Source: CAZLHO01 sp964559455 (lineage in GTDB: Bacteria > Krumholzibacteriota > Krumholzibacteriia > LZORAL124-64-63). From it: a DNA stretch of 55,645 bases. The notes below the pieces were generated by a model, which was given only the letters and a program-made list of their open reading frames with translations, was not told the DNA's origin and ran no database searches. Every line of letters starts with the position of its first letter. Within the stretch, counting starts at the first letter, position 1. The DNA lies in the NCBI GenBank assembly GCA_964559455.1, contig CAZLHO010000014.1, forward strand, positions 1 through 55,645, in the 5' to 3' direction. This document shows, one piece after another, positions 34,932-43,426 of this stretch. The translations under genes and the position numbers were made by a program.

Positions 34932-35491
34932 GAGGAGCGCAACCTCGAACGGGCGCGGGCCATCAAGGTGATCGTGGCCAACAGCAGGCCCGCCAGCAGC
35001 AGGTAGGGCCCCCGCCGACCGGCGGGGGGCGGATCCGAGACGTAGCGCAGGCCGCCGGGATCGACGGTCAGGGAGCCGCGCAGGACCGTCAGGTGGAAGC
35101 CCGCGTCGGCCAGCAGCAGCGGCGTGTCGACGCGGTAGCGTCCCGGGGCGAAGAGGAAGCGGCGGCCCTGGCCGACGCCGGCCAGGTCGGCGCCGTAGTC
35201 CAGCACCAGATCCTCCCGGCCGAAGCGCTCCGGTTCCACGCCGGGCTCCAGCGAGAGGCTGCCCCCGTCCCAGACCAGGGCCCGGCGACCGTCCTCGCCC
35301 AGCGGGGCCCAGCGGAAGCGGGTGCTGTCGAATCCGGCCTCGATCACCAGCCGGCCGGGGCGCTCGGGATGGATGTTTGAAGCGGCGACGGCCGGGACCG
35401 CCGACGCCGCGCAGGCCAGGGCGAGCAGCAGGCCGCCGAGGCGGCCCGTGGCGCCGGCGATCGGGATCATGGCTGGAACTCGGCGGATCAT
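34928..35491 (-). CDS. Hypothetical secreted protein with C-terminal membrane anchor
   Basis: 187 residues, no recognised family. N-terminal signal peptide (LGGLLLALACAASAVPAVAA), a ~110-residue beta-rich region (DGGSLSLEPGVEPERFGRED, FLFAPGRYRVDTPLLLAD, HLTVLRGSLTVDPGGL), then a C-terminal hydrophobic helix (PYLLLAGLLLATITLMARAR) with positive residues after it. This is an N-in/C-in or tail-anchored layout. The start is ATG at 35491; GTG at 35506 after a G-run and ATG at 35470 are alternatives. It is coupled by ATGA to the O-antigen-ligase-like gene, so it may help glycan assembly. Confidence 0.65.
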   Translation of the reverse strand: MIRRVPAMIPIAGATGRLGGLLLALACAASAVPAVAASNIHPERPGRLVIEAGFDSTRFRWAPLGEDGRRALVWDGGSLSLEPGVEPERFGREDLVLDYGADLAGVGQGRRFLFAPGRYRVDTPLLLADAGFHLTVLRGSLTVDPGGLRYVSDPPPAGRRGPYLLLAGLLLATITLMARARSRLRSS

Positions 35492-35547
35492 GGCGGCAAT
35501 GTACACCCTGCCCCCCGCCCGCTCCAGCCAAAGTTGCCGGCTAGGGC

Positions 35548-36942
35548 TCAGGTCGTCGCCAGATAGCGCCTCAGCTCCCAGCCGTGCACCTGCGAGATGT
35601 ACTCGCTCCACTCCTTTTCCTTGGCCAGCAGGTAGTGGGTGAAGATGTGGTCGCCCAGTGTCTCGCGCATCAGGGCGCTGCGCCGCAGCTGTCCGACGGC
35701 CTCGAGCAGGTTCTCGGGCAGCTGGCTGATCTTCAGGCGGCTCTTCTCGCGCTGGCTCATGTCGAAGATGTTCTTGTTGACCGGTTCGCCGGGATCGTAG
35801 CCGTTCTCGATCCCGTCGAGGCCGGCCGCCAGCATCGCGGCGAAGGCCAGGTAGGGATTGCAGCTCGGGTCGGGCACGCGCACCTCGATCCGCGTGCCGA
35901 CGCCGCGGCGGGCCGGGACGCGGGCCAGGGGCGAGCGGTTGTGCTCTGACCAGGCCACGTTCACCGGCGCCTCGTAGCCGGGCACCAGGCGCTTGTAGGA
36001 GTTCACCAGGGGGTTGGTCAACGCCACGTAGGCCCTGGCGTGCTTGAGCAGGCCGCCGATGTAGCCGCGGGCGATCTCGCTCAGCATCCACGGGCCCTCG
36101 GGATCGTAGAAGGCGTTGTCCTCGCCGTCGGGACCGTCCCGGAAGAGCGACTGGTGGGTGTGCATCCCGGAACCGTTGACCGCGAACAGCGGCTTGGGCA
36201 TGAAGGTGGCGTGCAGCCCGAAGTCCTGAGCGATGCTCTTGACGACCAGCTTGAAGGTCATGACCTGATCGGCCGAGCGCAGCGCGGCGGAATACTTGAA
36301 GTCGATCTCGTGCTGCCCGGGCGCCACCTCGTGGTGCGCGGCCTCGATCTCGAAGCCCATCTTCTCGAGCACGTTCACGATGCGCCGGCGGGCGTCCTCC
36401 CCCCGGTCGACCGGCAGCAGGTCGAAATAGCCGCCGGCGTCGTGGGTCCGCACGCTCGGCTCGCCGTGCTCGTCGCGGTGGAAGAGGAAGAACTCCACTT
36501 CGGGGCCGCAGACCGGCGCCAGCCCCAGGGCCTCGAGCCGGGCCAGGGTCCGCTTCAGCGTCAGCCGGGGGCAGCCGGCGAAGGGGGTGCGGTCGGCGTT
36601 GTAGACGTCGCAGATCAGACGGGCCACCCGCCCGTGGACTCCCTCGAAGGGAATCACCACATAGCTCGCCAGGTCGGGCACCAGCAGCATGTCGGATTCC
36701 TCGATGCGCGAGAAGCCCTCGATAGAGGAACCGTCGAACATGATCTCGCCCCGCAGGGCCTTGGCGAACTGGCTCTCCGGCACCTCGACGTTCTTGTTCT
36801 GGCCGGTGATATCCGAGAACATCAACCGCAGGAAGCGCACCTGATCGCGCTTCATGCGCTCCAGCAGGTCGTGGCGCACCTTCTCCGGGGCGATCACATC
36901 GGCCGGAAAGGGCCGCAAAACGGCGGTGTCGATGGGGCTCAC
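35548..36942 (-). CDS. glnA: Glutamine synthetase, type I-alpha
   Basis: 464 residues. Makes glutamine from glutamate, ammonia and ATP. Signatures: GEIMFDGSSIEGFSRIEESD, GPEVEFFLFHRDEHGE, GQHEIDFKYSAALRSADQVM, NGSGMHTHQSLFRDG, SYKRLVPGYEAPVNVAWSEH and the late NKNIFDMSQREKSRLKISQL. The last segment corresponds to the I-alpha form, which lacks the adenylylated Tyr loop and the ~25-residue insert of I-beta enzymes, so adenylylation control is not expected. GTG at 36942 follows GGAGGAG by 7 nt. Has its own promoter; ends 56 nt before the polysaccharide genes and may be co-transcribed with them. Confidence 0.96.
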   Translation of the reverse strand: MSPIDTAVLRPFPADVIAPEKVRHDLLERMKRDQVRFLRLMFSDITGQNKNVEVPESQFAKALRGEIMFDGSSIEGFSRIEESDMLLVPDLASYVVIPFEGVHGRVARLICDVYNADRTPFAGCPRLTLKRTLARLEALGLAPVCGPEVEFFLFHRDEHGEPSVRTHDAGGYFDLLPVDRGEDARRRIVNVLEKMGFEIEAAHHEVAPGQHEIDFKYSAALRSADQVMTFKLVVKSIAQDFGLHATFMPKPLFAVNGSGMHTHQSLFRDGPDGEDNAFYDPEGPWMLSEIARGYIGGLLKHARAYVALTNPLVNSYKRLVPGYEAPVNVAWSEHNRSPLARVPARRGVGTRIEVRVPDPSCNPYLAFAAMLAAGLDGIENGYDPGEPVNKNIFDMSQREKSRLKISQLPENLLEAVGQLRRSALMRETLGDHIFTHYLLAKEKEWSEYISQVHGWELRRYLATT

Positions 36943-37014
36943 GCTCTTCTCCTCCAGAAGAAGTGACGGCTGATTTTTGACGCAAGGTCATCAGTCCGTG
37001 ATCGAAGAACCCCA

Positions 37015-37020
37015 ATTATA
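37015..37020 (-). promoter_or_regulatory. glnA promoter -10 element
   Basis: A perfect TATAAT on the minus strand (37020-37015) lies in an AT-rich 175-nt intergenic region. No good -35 is found 16-18 nt upstream (GTGTGC or TGTGTG), so an activator may be needed. Start of transcription near 37008, leader ~66 nt. A GGCAC upstream is not followed by the GC of a sigma-54 site. Confidence 0.5.
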
Positions 37021-37065
37021 CAGTATTTCGTTGTGCCGCACACATGGATTTGCATTTTTAGCAAA

Positions 37066-37094
37066 AGTTAACGGGCGCTTTTTCGAAAGAGCCC
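37066..37094 (-). terminator. Rho-independent terminator after the hydrolase-like gene
   Basis: Minus strand GGGC-T-CTTT (37094 down) pairs with AAAG-C-GCCC (ending 37073) around a CGAA tetraloop with a single mismatch, followed by GTTAACTTTT. It lies about 25 nt after the stop at 37119 and upstream of the glnA promoter. Confidence 0.62.
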
Positions 37095-37118
37095 AAAATC
37101 AGCGCGCCCCTGAAGCCC

Positions 37119-38654
37119 CTAACGCGAGCGCGCGCTGTAGCGCAGGAACGAGCCGACACGCTCGAGAATGGCCGGGGCGCAGGCCGGTTCGAGGGATCCG
37201 TACTCCTCCCTGGCCCCGCTTTCGGCCTTCTGGAAGAGGTGGTTCAGGCCCTTCGCCACCGTCGTCGCGACCCGTCTGTTGCCGGCCGCGCGCAGCAGGG
37301 CGGCCAGGTCCTCGGCCCGGGCCGGATCCACCTCGACGTCGCGATCCCCGTGCAGGATGAGCACCGGCAGATCGAGGGCCGGCAGGTGCGGAGCTGGATC
37401 GTAAGCCCGGAACGCGCCGGCCCAGGCCGCGTCGGCGGGCGGCGGATCGGCGACGGCCAGGCCCTCTCCCGACACCCCGGCGCCCCCCAGCACGATCAGG
37501 CAGCTCAGGTCCAGGCTGTCGGCCCGGGCGCGGGCGGCGGCTTCGGCCAGAAGCAGGGACCCGCGTCCATGCCCCAGCAGCCCCACGCCCCCGCCGCCGA
37601 CCGACGGCGACGCCGCCAACGAGGCGACGGCGGCGGCGGCGGCGCGGGCCAGCGTTCCCATGACGTCGCCGCCGCCCAGATCGGCGGGAGGCGCGTAGCG
37701 AAGCACCGCAAACCCCCGGGCCGCCAGCTCCCGGGCGACGTGGGCGTAGAAGGGGAAGGCGCCCCGGTCCGCGTCGGGCCCCGACTGGTCCGGTCCCGCG
37801 GCCAGCACCAGGCCGGGCGTTGCGCCCGGCGCCTCGCGCGGCAGGGTCAGCACGGCCGCCAGTTCCTCCCCGTCCACCACGACCGCGACGTCGGTTTCGA
37901 TCCACGACGTCGAGTCGTCGCCGATCTGACGGTGGGCCGTCGGCCCGTCCTTGCGCTCGATGCCGGCGAGCTCCCCGTCGGGAGTCTGGTAGAGCGTCAT
38001 CTCGACGGTGTCGGCCGTCTTCGGCCAGGAGAAGGTGAGGTCGAAGGTGCGGTACCGGACATCGTCTTCGCCCCAGGCCGGGGTCGTCGCGCCCCGGCCC
38101 TTCACGACCAGCGTGCCGCGGCGCAGGAGGTCGAAGAACTTCAGTTCCTCGACGTGGTCCGGCGCCTTGTTCCGCAGATATTCCGAGAGCACGATCATCG
38201 GCGGAGCGACCGGCCCCGGAAAGATGAAAGCGTCGCCGGGCACCTTGGGCGGCCGCATGGGCACGGCCTGTCCGTCCATGCGCACCGACAGCACGGGATA
38301 GGCGCCGGCGGTGAAGTCGGCGTCGGTCTCGATCCGGCCGCCCTCACGGTTGCGACCTTGCCAGCGAAAATGCCGGGGCTTCCTGCCGTCGGCTCCGACT
38401 TCATAGCTCCAATGGAAGCGCACGCCCCGGCCGAGACTGGCGTGACCGGACCAGATCGTGGCGCCGTCGGTTCCGGCCTCGCTGCGGATCGAGAACCAGC
38501 CGCCGGGGTGATCCTCTCCGCTCTCGACGATGAAGCGGACGGAGTCCGCGGAGGCGGCGGTCTGTCCCCCCGAAGCCGGGCCGGCGAGCACAGTCAGAAC
38601 GGTCAGCAGGCAGAGCAGCGCGCCCCGGCATGAATCAGCGGCATGGATCGGCAT
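37119..38654 (-). CDS. Secreted alpha/beta-hydrolase-like protein lacking the nucleophile serine
   Basis: 511 residues. Signal peptide (ALLCLLTVLTVLAGPASGGQ), a DUF3108/beta-rich N-terminal half (~30-240), then an alpha/beta-hydrolase domain of the dienelactone-hydrolase/prolyl-peptidase type (~250-511): TLPREAPGATPGLVLAAGPD, FAVLRYAPPADLGGGD, LDLPVLILHGDRDVEVDP (acid Asp) and KGLNHLFQ (His). At the nucleophile elbow the usual G-x-S-x-G reads GLLGHGRGS (plus-strand 37567-37587 region), with Gly in place of Ser. Catalysis by the normal route is therefore doubtful. ATG at 38654 has GGAGG ~10 nt upstream. Single gene with own promoter and terminator. Confidence 0.8.
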   Translation of the reverse strand: MPIHAADSCRGALLCLLTVLTVLAGPASGGQTAASADSVRFIVESGEDHPGGWFSIRSEAGTDGATIWSGHASLGRGVRFHWSYEVGADGRKPRHFRWQGRNREGGRIETDADFTAGAYPVLSVRMDGQAVPMRPPKVPGDAFIFPGPVAPPMIVLSEYLRNKAPDHVEELKFFDLLRRGTLVVKGRGATTPAWGEDDVRYRTFDLTFSWPKTADTVEMTLYQTPDGELAGIERKDGPTAHRQIGDDSTSWIETDVAVVVDGEELAAVLTLPREAPGATPGLVLAAGPDQSGPDADRGAFPFYAHVARELAARGFAVLRYAPPADLGGGDVMGTLARAAAAAVASLAASPSVGGGGVGLLGHGRGSLLLAEAAARARADSLDLSCLIVLGGAGVSGEGLAVADPPPADAAWAGAFRAYDPAPHLPALDLPVLILHGDRDVEVDPARAEDLAALLRAAGNRRVATTVAKGLNHLFQKAESGAREEYGSLEPACAPAILERVGSFLRYSARSR

Positions 38655-38712
38655 CAATGGAGACCCTCCCCGGGATGAACGAATCGGCGCCGACCGGCGC
38701 CAGGTCTCAATC

Positions 38713-38742
38713 ACGATCGGGAGGATCGCGGCGGCCTGTCAA
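38713..38742 (-). promoter_or_regulatory. Possible promoter for the hydrolase-like gene
   Basis: Minus strand TTGACA (38742-38737, perfect), 18-nt spacer, GATCGT (38718-38713, 3/6). The leader contains a GGCGCC/GGCGCC hairpin (38686-38701). The -10 is poor, so confidence is limited. Confidence 0.38.
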
Positions 38743-38794
38743 CCGCGGGAATCGACTGCGCCGCGGACGGGGACCGCCGGAAGTCACGCGAAGG

Positions 38795-39550
38795 TCAGGC
38801 GCCCAGGACCGCCTCGGCCAGAAGCCGGGCGCCCTGCAGCGTCCAGTCGGGCTCCAGGCGCCATTCGGCTTCGACATGGGGCGCGGCCTCATGCAGCATC
38901 GGGGCCAGGCCGCCGGTCAGCACGACGGGCCGGGGACCGTAGACGTCCAGCAGATCGTGGACCACCCCGACGACGCCGGCGGCGCCCACGTGCCAGGCGC
39001 CCGCGCTCATGGCGGCGGCGGTCGTGACTCCCACTTCGAGAGGGCTGGGCCGGAAGGGCTGAGGACTGAGGCGGGCTGCCTCCTCGCCCAGCCTGCGGGC
39101 GGCGAAGGCCATGCCCGGGGCGATGAGCCCGCCGGCGAAGCATCCGTCGCGCAGCAGGTCGAAGGTGGTCGCGGTGCCGGCGTCGACGACCAGCGCGTCA
39201 TCCCAGTCTTGAGCCGCGGCCGCGGCGATGTTGCAGTAGCGGTCGGCGCCGACGGCGGCCCGGTCGTCCATGGCCACGGCGAAGGGCATCGGAGCCCGGT
39301 GGTCGACCACGATCAACCCCGGCAGGACCACGGCCAGGGCCGCGGTCAGCTCCGGACGCACCGAGACCAGGGCGACCGTCCCGGCCCGGGCCTCGGCGGC
39401 CAGATCCAGCAGACGGGCGACGAGCTTCGCCAAGCCGGCGGCGTCGTCCGGGGTGGGCATCTCCAGCAAGCGGCGCAACGCCTCGCCGGCGCCGCTTCCG
39501 GCGGGGACCGCCGCGCGCACGGCGCTGTTGCCCGCGTCCACGATCAGCAT
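38795..39550 (-). CDS. coaX: Type III pantothenate kinase
   Basis: 251 residues. First step of CoA synthesis: ATP-dependent phosphorylation of pantothenate. ASKHA-fold motifs: MLIVDAGNSAVRAAV (phosphate 1), GADRYCNIAAAAA, LVVDAGTATTFDLL (phosphate 2), GGLIAPGMAFAARRL and VLTGGLAPML (adenosine). Needs a monovalent cation and is not feedback-inhibited by CoA, as known for the family. ATG at 39550 overlaps the birA stop by 7 nt, the same birA-coaX pairing seen in many bacteria. Confidence 0.94.
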   Translation of the reverse strand: MLIVDAGNSAVRAAVPAGSGAGEALRRLLEMPTPDDAAGLAKLVARLLDLAAEARAGTVALVSVRPELTAALAVVLPGLIVVDHRAPMPFAVAMDDRAAVGADRYCNIAAAAAQDWDDALVVDAGTATTFDLLRDGCFAGGLIAPGMAFAARRLGEEAARLSPQPFRPSPLEVGVTTAAAMSAGAWHVGAAGVVGVVHDLLDVYGPRPVVLTGGLAPMLHEAAPHVEAEWRLEPDWTLQGARLLAEAVLGA

Positions 39551-40437
39551 CCCGATCCCCCTTCCGTCTCCCCGGGTACCGGCCCGATCCCCGCCACGCT
39601 CGCGTCCCCGGCCACGACATCGTCGATGCGGCCGTCGGGCCTCCGCAGCCGCAACGCGCCGTCGTCGGCCACGCCCTCGGCCACGCCCCGCAGGTCCCCG
39701 GCCGGCGTCCGCAGGACGACCGGACGACCGCGCAGATGGTCGCAGGCCGCCAGCTCGTCCCGCCACGGCTCCCAGCCGAGTGCGCGGAAACGCGGCAGGC
39801 CGGCGTCGCAACGACGCAGCACCGCCCCCGCGATCGCCGCCGCATCCGCGGCGCCGGGCGCGGCCTCGGCCAGCGAGATCGCGCCGTCGCGCACCGCGGA
39901 CGGAGCCTCGGGACCGGGCGGGGTCAGGTTCACGCCCAGGCCGGCGACCAGCGTCATCGCATCGCCGCAGGTCACGAGGTCCAGGATCATGCCGCCCAGC
40001 TTGCGGCCGTCCAGGAAGAGATCGTTCGGCCACTTCAGGACCGCGGGAACGCCGCAGAGCTCGCGCACCGCCTGCACCGCCGCCAGTCCCAGCCAGACCG
40101 GGAGCCCGGGCGCCGGAGCCTCGTCGGGCAGGCGCCACGAGAGCTGCAGGCCACCGGCCAGCCAGACGCGGTCCAGCCGTCCGCGACCGCGCGTCTGCAC
40201 GTTCGCGACGGCCAGATCGCGGGGACCGGTCGGAACCGGTTCGAGCAGGGCGTCCTCGCCGGGCCGCCAGACGCCGCCCCGGCAGCGGCAGATGCGCCCC
40301 ATGCCGCCCTCGCCGCGTCCCAGCAGGAAATCGCTGGTCGAATCGACGCGGTCGAGCAGGAAGAGCCGGCCCGCGGCCGCGCGGTCGGGTCCGGGGTCGA
40401 AGTTCGCCAGGTCGAACCAGTCGCCGCCGCGGCTCAC
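39544..40437 (-). CDS. birA: Biotin-[acetyl-CoA-carboxylase] ligase (monofunctional)
   Basis: 297 residues. Attaches biotin to the biotin carboxyl carrier protein through biotinyl-AMP. Motifs: DRVDSTSDFLLG, the biotinyl-AMP loop NVQTRGRGRLDRVW, and LKWPNDLFLDGRKLGGMILD, then a C-terminal SH3-like BPL_C domain (DDGALRLRRPDGRIDDVVAG). No N-terminal helix-turn-helix repressor domain, so it should not regulate transcription. An extra ~40-residue segment (with CRCRGG) separates the DST motif and the RGRGR loop. GTG at 40437 overlaps nadC as GTGA. Confidence 0.92.
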   Translation of the reverse strand: MSRGGDWFDLANFDPGPDRAAAGRLFLLDRVDSTSDFLLGRGEGGMGRICRCRGGVWRPGEDALLEPVPTGPRDLAVANVQTRGRGRLDRVWLAGGLQLSWRLPDEAPAPGLPVWLGLAAVQAVRELCGVPAVLKWPNDLFLDGRKLGGMILDLVTCGDAMTLVAGLGVNLTPPGPEAPSAVRDGAISLAEAAPGAADAAAIAGAVLRRCDAGLPRFRALGWEPWRDELAACDHLRGRPVVLRTPAGDLRGVAEGVADDGALRLRRPDGRIDDVVAGDASVAGIGPVPGETEGGSGC

Positions 40438-41345
40438 TCGCTGTCCTCCCCCGCCGGCACGAGATCCAGGCCCAGGTCCAGCGCCGGGGCGGAATGGGTC
40501 AACCTGCCGACGGAGACCGCATCCACCCCCGCCCGGGCGAAGGCGCGCACCCGCTCCAGGGTGACGTTGCCGCTGGCCTCGAGGCAGGTGCGCCAGCCGC
40601 CGCTGTCGTCCGGCTCGACGGCGTCGCGCATGGCCACGGCCGCAGCCGCCTGCTCGGGGCTGAAGTTGTCCAGCAACACCCACTCGACCTGCAGCGGCAG
40701 GGTCTCGGCCAGCTGCTCCAGCGAATCCACTTCGACCTCGATCGTCATGCCCGGATGCAGCCGGCGGCCGCGGATCACCAGCTCGGCCAGGCCGACCCGC
40801 CGGGCGGCCCAGTGGTTGTCCTTCATCAGGATCCTGTCGTGCAGGCCCATGCGGTGGTTCTCGCCGCCGCCGCAGCGAACGGCGTATTTGGCCAGCGCGC
40901 GGTAGCCGGGCAGGGTCTTGCGGGTGTCGAGCACGCGGCAGGCGGTGCCGGAGGTTTCGCGGACGTAGCCGGCGGTCAGGGTGGCGATGCCGCCGAGATG
41001 CTGCAGGAAGTTCAGGGCCGTGCGCTCGCCGGTCAGGATCGGCGCGGCCGGTCCCTCGATCGCGGCCACGGCGTCGCCGGCGACCACGACGTCTCCGTCG
41101 GCGGCCAGCAGGCGCACCGAGACATCCGGCGACAGCAGGGCGAAGATCCGGGGCAGCAGGGGCAGGCCGGCCACGCGGCCCGCCTCGCGGGCGACGAAAC
41201 GGCCCCGGGCCCGGGACGCCGGATCGATGGTCACCTCGGTCGTCACGTCCCCCGCGCCGACGTCCTCGTCCAGGCTACGCCGCAGCAGGATGTCGAGCCA
41301 ATCGTCAGCCGGAAAGTCCGGGTTCTTCGCCTCGGTGGTCACCAT
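40434..41345 (-). CDS. nadC: Nicotinate-nucleotide pyrophosphorylase (quinolinate phosphoribosyltransferase)
   Basis: 303 residues. Converts quinolinate and PRPP to nicotinate mononucleotide in de novo NAD synthesis. Motifs: LRRSLDEDVGAGDVTTEV, ERTALNFLQHLGGIATLT, LDTRKTLPGYRALAKYAVRC, GGGENHRMGLHDRILMKDNH and the C-terminal LEASGNVTLE and DAVSVGRLTHSA. Length typical. ATG at 41345 with GAGGAGG 6 nt upstream. Head of a tightly packed cofactor trio (nadC-birA-coaX). nadA and nadB are not in the window. Confidence 0.96.
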   Translation of the reverse strand: MVTTEAKNPDFPADDWLDILLRRSLDEDVGAGDVTTEVTIDPASRARGRFVAREAGRVAGLPLLPRIFALLSPDVSVRLLAADGDVVVAGDAVAAIEGPAAPILTGERTALNFLQHLGGIATLTAGYVRETSGTACRVLDTRKTLPGYRALAKYAVRCGGGENHRMGLHDRILMKDNHWAARRVGLAELVIRGRRLHPGMTIEVEVDSLEQLAETLPLQVEWVLLDNFSPEQAAAAVAMRDAVEPDDSGGWRTCLEASGNVTLERVRAFARAGVDAVSVGRLTHSAPALDLGLDLVPAGEDSE

Positions 41346-41366
41346 GGATACCTCCTCGGGCGAGGG

Positions 41367-43412
41367 CTAGGGCCGACGCCCGCCGCCCTCCGGTCGCAGG
41401 GGCGGCAGTCCCCATTGCGCCCGCAGATCCTCGATGCGATCGCGGAGCAGAGCCGCCTTCTCGAACTCCCGCCGCTCGGCGGCCGCTTCCATCTCGGCGT
41501 GCAGCCGCCGCACGATCTGCTCCGGCGTTCCGGAATCGTCGATGATCTCCGCCCAGGGACGCTCCGCTCCGCCGGCGGTCCGCGACGGGCGGCGGTCCTC
41601 TTCGTTCCCCGCCGCGACGGTGGCCTGCAGGATCTCCTCGCGGGTCTTGCGGATCGTCTGCGGCACGATGCCGTGCTCTTCATTGTAGGCGATCTGCTTG
41701 GTGCGGCGGCGTTCCATTTCGGCCAAAGCCCGGCTCATGGAGTCGGTCATCCTGTCGGCGTAGAGCACGACCTTGCCCTCGGCGTTGCGCGCGGCCCGGC
41801 CCGCGGTCTGGATCAGGCTGCGCTCGGAGCGCAGGAAGCCCTCCCGATCCGCGTCGAGGATCGCCACCAGCGCCACCTCCGGCAGGTCGAGGCCCTCGCG
41901 CAGCAGGTTCACGCCGACCAGGACGTCGGCCTCGCCCAGGCGCAGGCGGCGCAGGATCTCGACCCTCTCCAGGGCCGCGATGTCCGCGTGCATGTAGGCC
42001 ACGCTCATGCCCAGGCGCTGCAGGTAGTCGCTCAGGTCCTCGGCCATCTTCTTGGTCAGCGTGGTCACCAGCACCCGCTCGCCGCGGGCGATGACCTTGC
42101 GCGCGCGTTCGATCAGGTCGTCCACCTGCTGCCCGACGGGCACGATCTCGATCGCGGGGTCGACCAGCCCCGTGGGCCGGATCACCTGCTCGACGAACTC
42201 GCCGCCGCATTTATCCATCTCGTAGTCCCCCGGCGTGGCCGAGACGAAGATGGCGCCGGGAATCAGGGCCTCCAGCTCCTCGAAGCGCAGGGGGCGGTTG
42301 TCCAGGGCGCTGGGCAGGCGGAAGCCGTGCTCGACCAGGGTCTCCTTGCGCGAGCGGTCGCCGCGATACATGGCCGTCAGCTGCGAGACCGTGACGTGCG
42401 ACTCGTCGATGAAGAGCAGGAAATCCTCGGGAAAGTAGTCGAGCAGGCAGGCCGGACGGTCGCCGGGGCGGCGGCCGTCGAAGTAGCGGGAGTAGTTCTC
42501 GACCCCGTTGCAGTAGCCGACCTGGCGGATCATCTCCATGTCGTAGCGCGTGCGCGAAGCCAGGCGCTGGGCCTCGACCGCCCGGCCCGACTCGTCCAGC
42601 TCGGCCAGGCGCAGTTCCAGATCGCGGCCGATCTCGTCCAGGATCCGCTCGGCCTGCGCCTTCTCGGTGACGAACTGCCGCGCGGGGAAGATCGCCGCGT
42701 CGACGGCCTCGCGCAGGGTCTTGCCCGACAGGCCGTCCACGTAGCTCATGCGCTCGATCTCGTCGCCGAAGAACTCGATGCGCAGGACCTGGTCGTCGTG
42801 GGCCGCGCGCACCTCGACGACGTCGCCGCGGACCCGGAAGGTGCCGTGGCCGCCGCCGGAATCCTGACGGGCGAACTGCACCTCGACCAGGCGCTGCAGG
42901 AAGGCGTCCCGGTCCAGCGAGTCGCCGACCTTCAGCGGGATCACGTTGCGCCGGAAGGTCTCGGGATTGCCCAGGCCGTAGATGGCCGAGACGCTGGCCA
43001 CGACGATCACGTCGCGCCGGGACATCAGCGAGCTCGTGGCCCGCAGGCGCAGGCGCTCGATCTCGTCGTTGATGCTGACGTCCTTCTCGATGTAGGTGCC
43101 CGTGGACGGGATGAAGGCCTCGGGCTGGTAGTAGTCGTAGTACGAGATGAAGTACTCGACGGCGTTTCCGGGAAAGAAGCCGCGGAACTCGCCGTAGAGC
43201 TGGGCGGCCAGCGTCTTGTTGTGGCTGAAGATGAGCGTGGGCAGCCCGAGTTCGGCGATCACGTTGGCCATCGTGAAGGTCTTGCCGCTGCCGGTCACCC
43301 CGAGCAGGGTCTGCCATTCGCGACGCGCGCGCTGGCCGGCGACCAGCGCCCGGATGGCCTCGGGCTGGTCGCCGCGGGGGACGAAGGGGGCGTGCAGCTT
43401 GAAGTCGGACAC
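41367..43412 (-). CDS. uvrB: Excinuclease ABC subunit B (UvrB)
   Basis: 681 residues, normal length. Helicase-like core with LLGVTGSGKTFTMANVI (Walker A), the beta-hairpin region YYDYYQPEAFIPSTGTYIEK, FLLFIDESHVTVSQL (motif II, DESH), IFVSATPGDYEM, LVTTLTKKMAEDLSDYL, GVNLLREGLDLPEVALVAIL and QTAGRAARNAEGKVVLYAD, then a C-terminal UVR domain (RLHAEMEAAAERREFEKAA). It loads on damaged DNA after UvrA2 and recruits UvrC. GTG at 43412 is 14 nt after the upstream stop with only a weak GGGA; the known N-terminus SDFKLHAPFVPRGDQPEAI supports this start. Confidence 0.97.
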   Translation of the reverse strand: MSDFKLHAPFVPRGDQPEAIRALVAGQRARREWQTLLGVTGSGKTFTMANVIAELGLPTLIFSHNKTLAAQLYGEFRGFFPGNAVEYFISYYDYYQPEAFIPSTGTYIEKDVSINDEIERLRLRATSSLMSRRDVIVVASVSAIYGLGNPETFRRNVIPLKVGDSLDRDAFLQRLVEVQFARQDSGGGHGTFRVRGDVVEVRAAHDDQVLRIEFFGDEIERMSYVDGLSGKTLREAVDAAIFPARQFVTEKAQAERILDEIGRDLELRLAELDESGRAVEAQRLASRTRYDMEMIRQVGYCNGVENYSRYFDGRRPGDRPACLLDYFPEDFLLFIDESHVTVSQLTAMYRGDRSRKETLVEHGFRLPSALDNRPLRFEELEALIPGAIFVSATPGDYEMDKCGGEFVEQVIRPTGLVDPAIEIVPVGQQVDDLIERARKVIARGERVLVTTLTKKMAEDLSDYLQRLGMSVAYMHADIAALERVEILRRLRLGEADVLVGVNLLREGLDLPEVALVAILDADREGFLRSERSLIQTAGRAARNAEGKVVLYADRMTDSMSRALAEMERRRTKQIAYNEEHGIVPQTIRKTREEILQATVAAGNEEDRRPSRTAGGAERPWAEIIDDSGTPEQIVRRLHAEMEAAAERREFEKAALLRDRIEDLRAQWGLPPLRPEGGGRRP

Positions 43413-43426
43413 GACGGCGTCCCGGG

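Noticed and set aside
36943..37060. A sigma-54-type glnA promoter
   Set aside because: GGCAC is present but the GC dinucleotide at the -12 position is missing; a perfect TATAAT is nearby.
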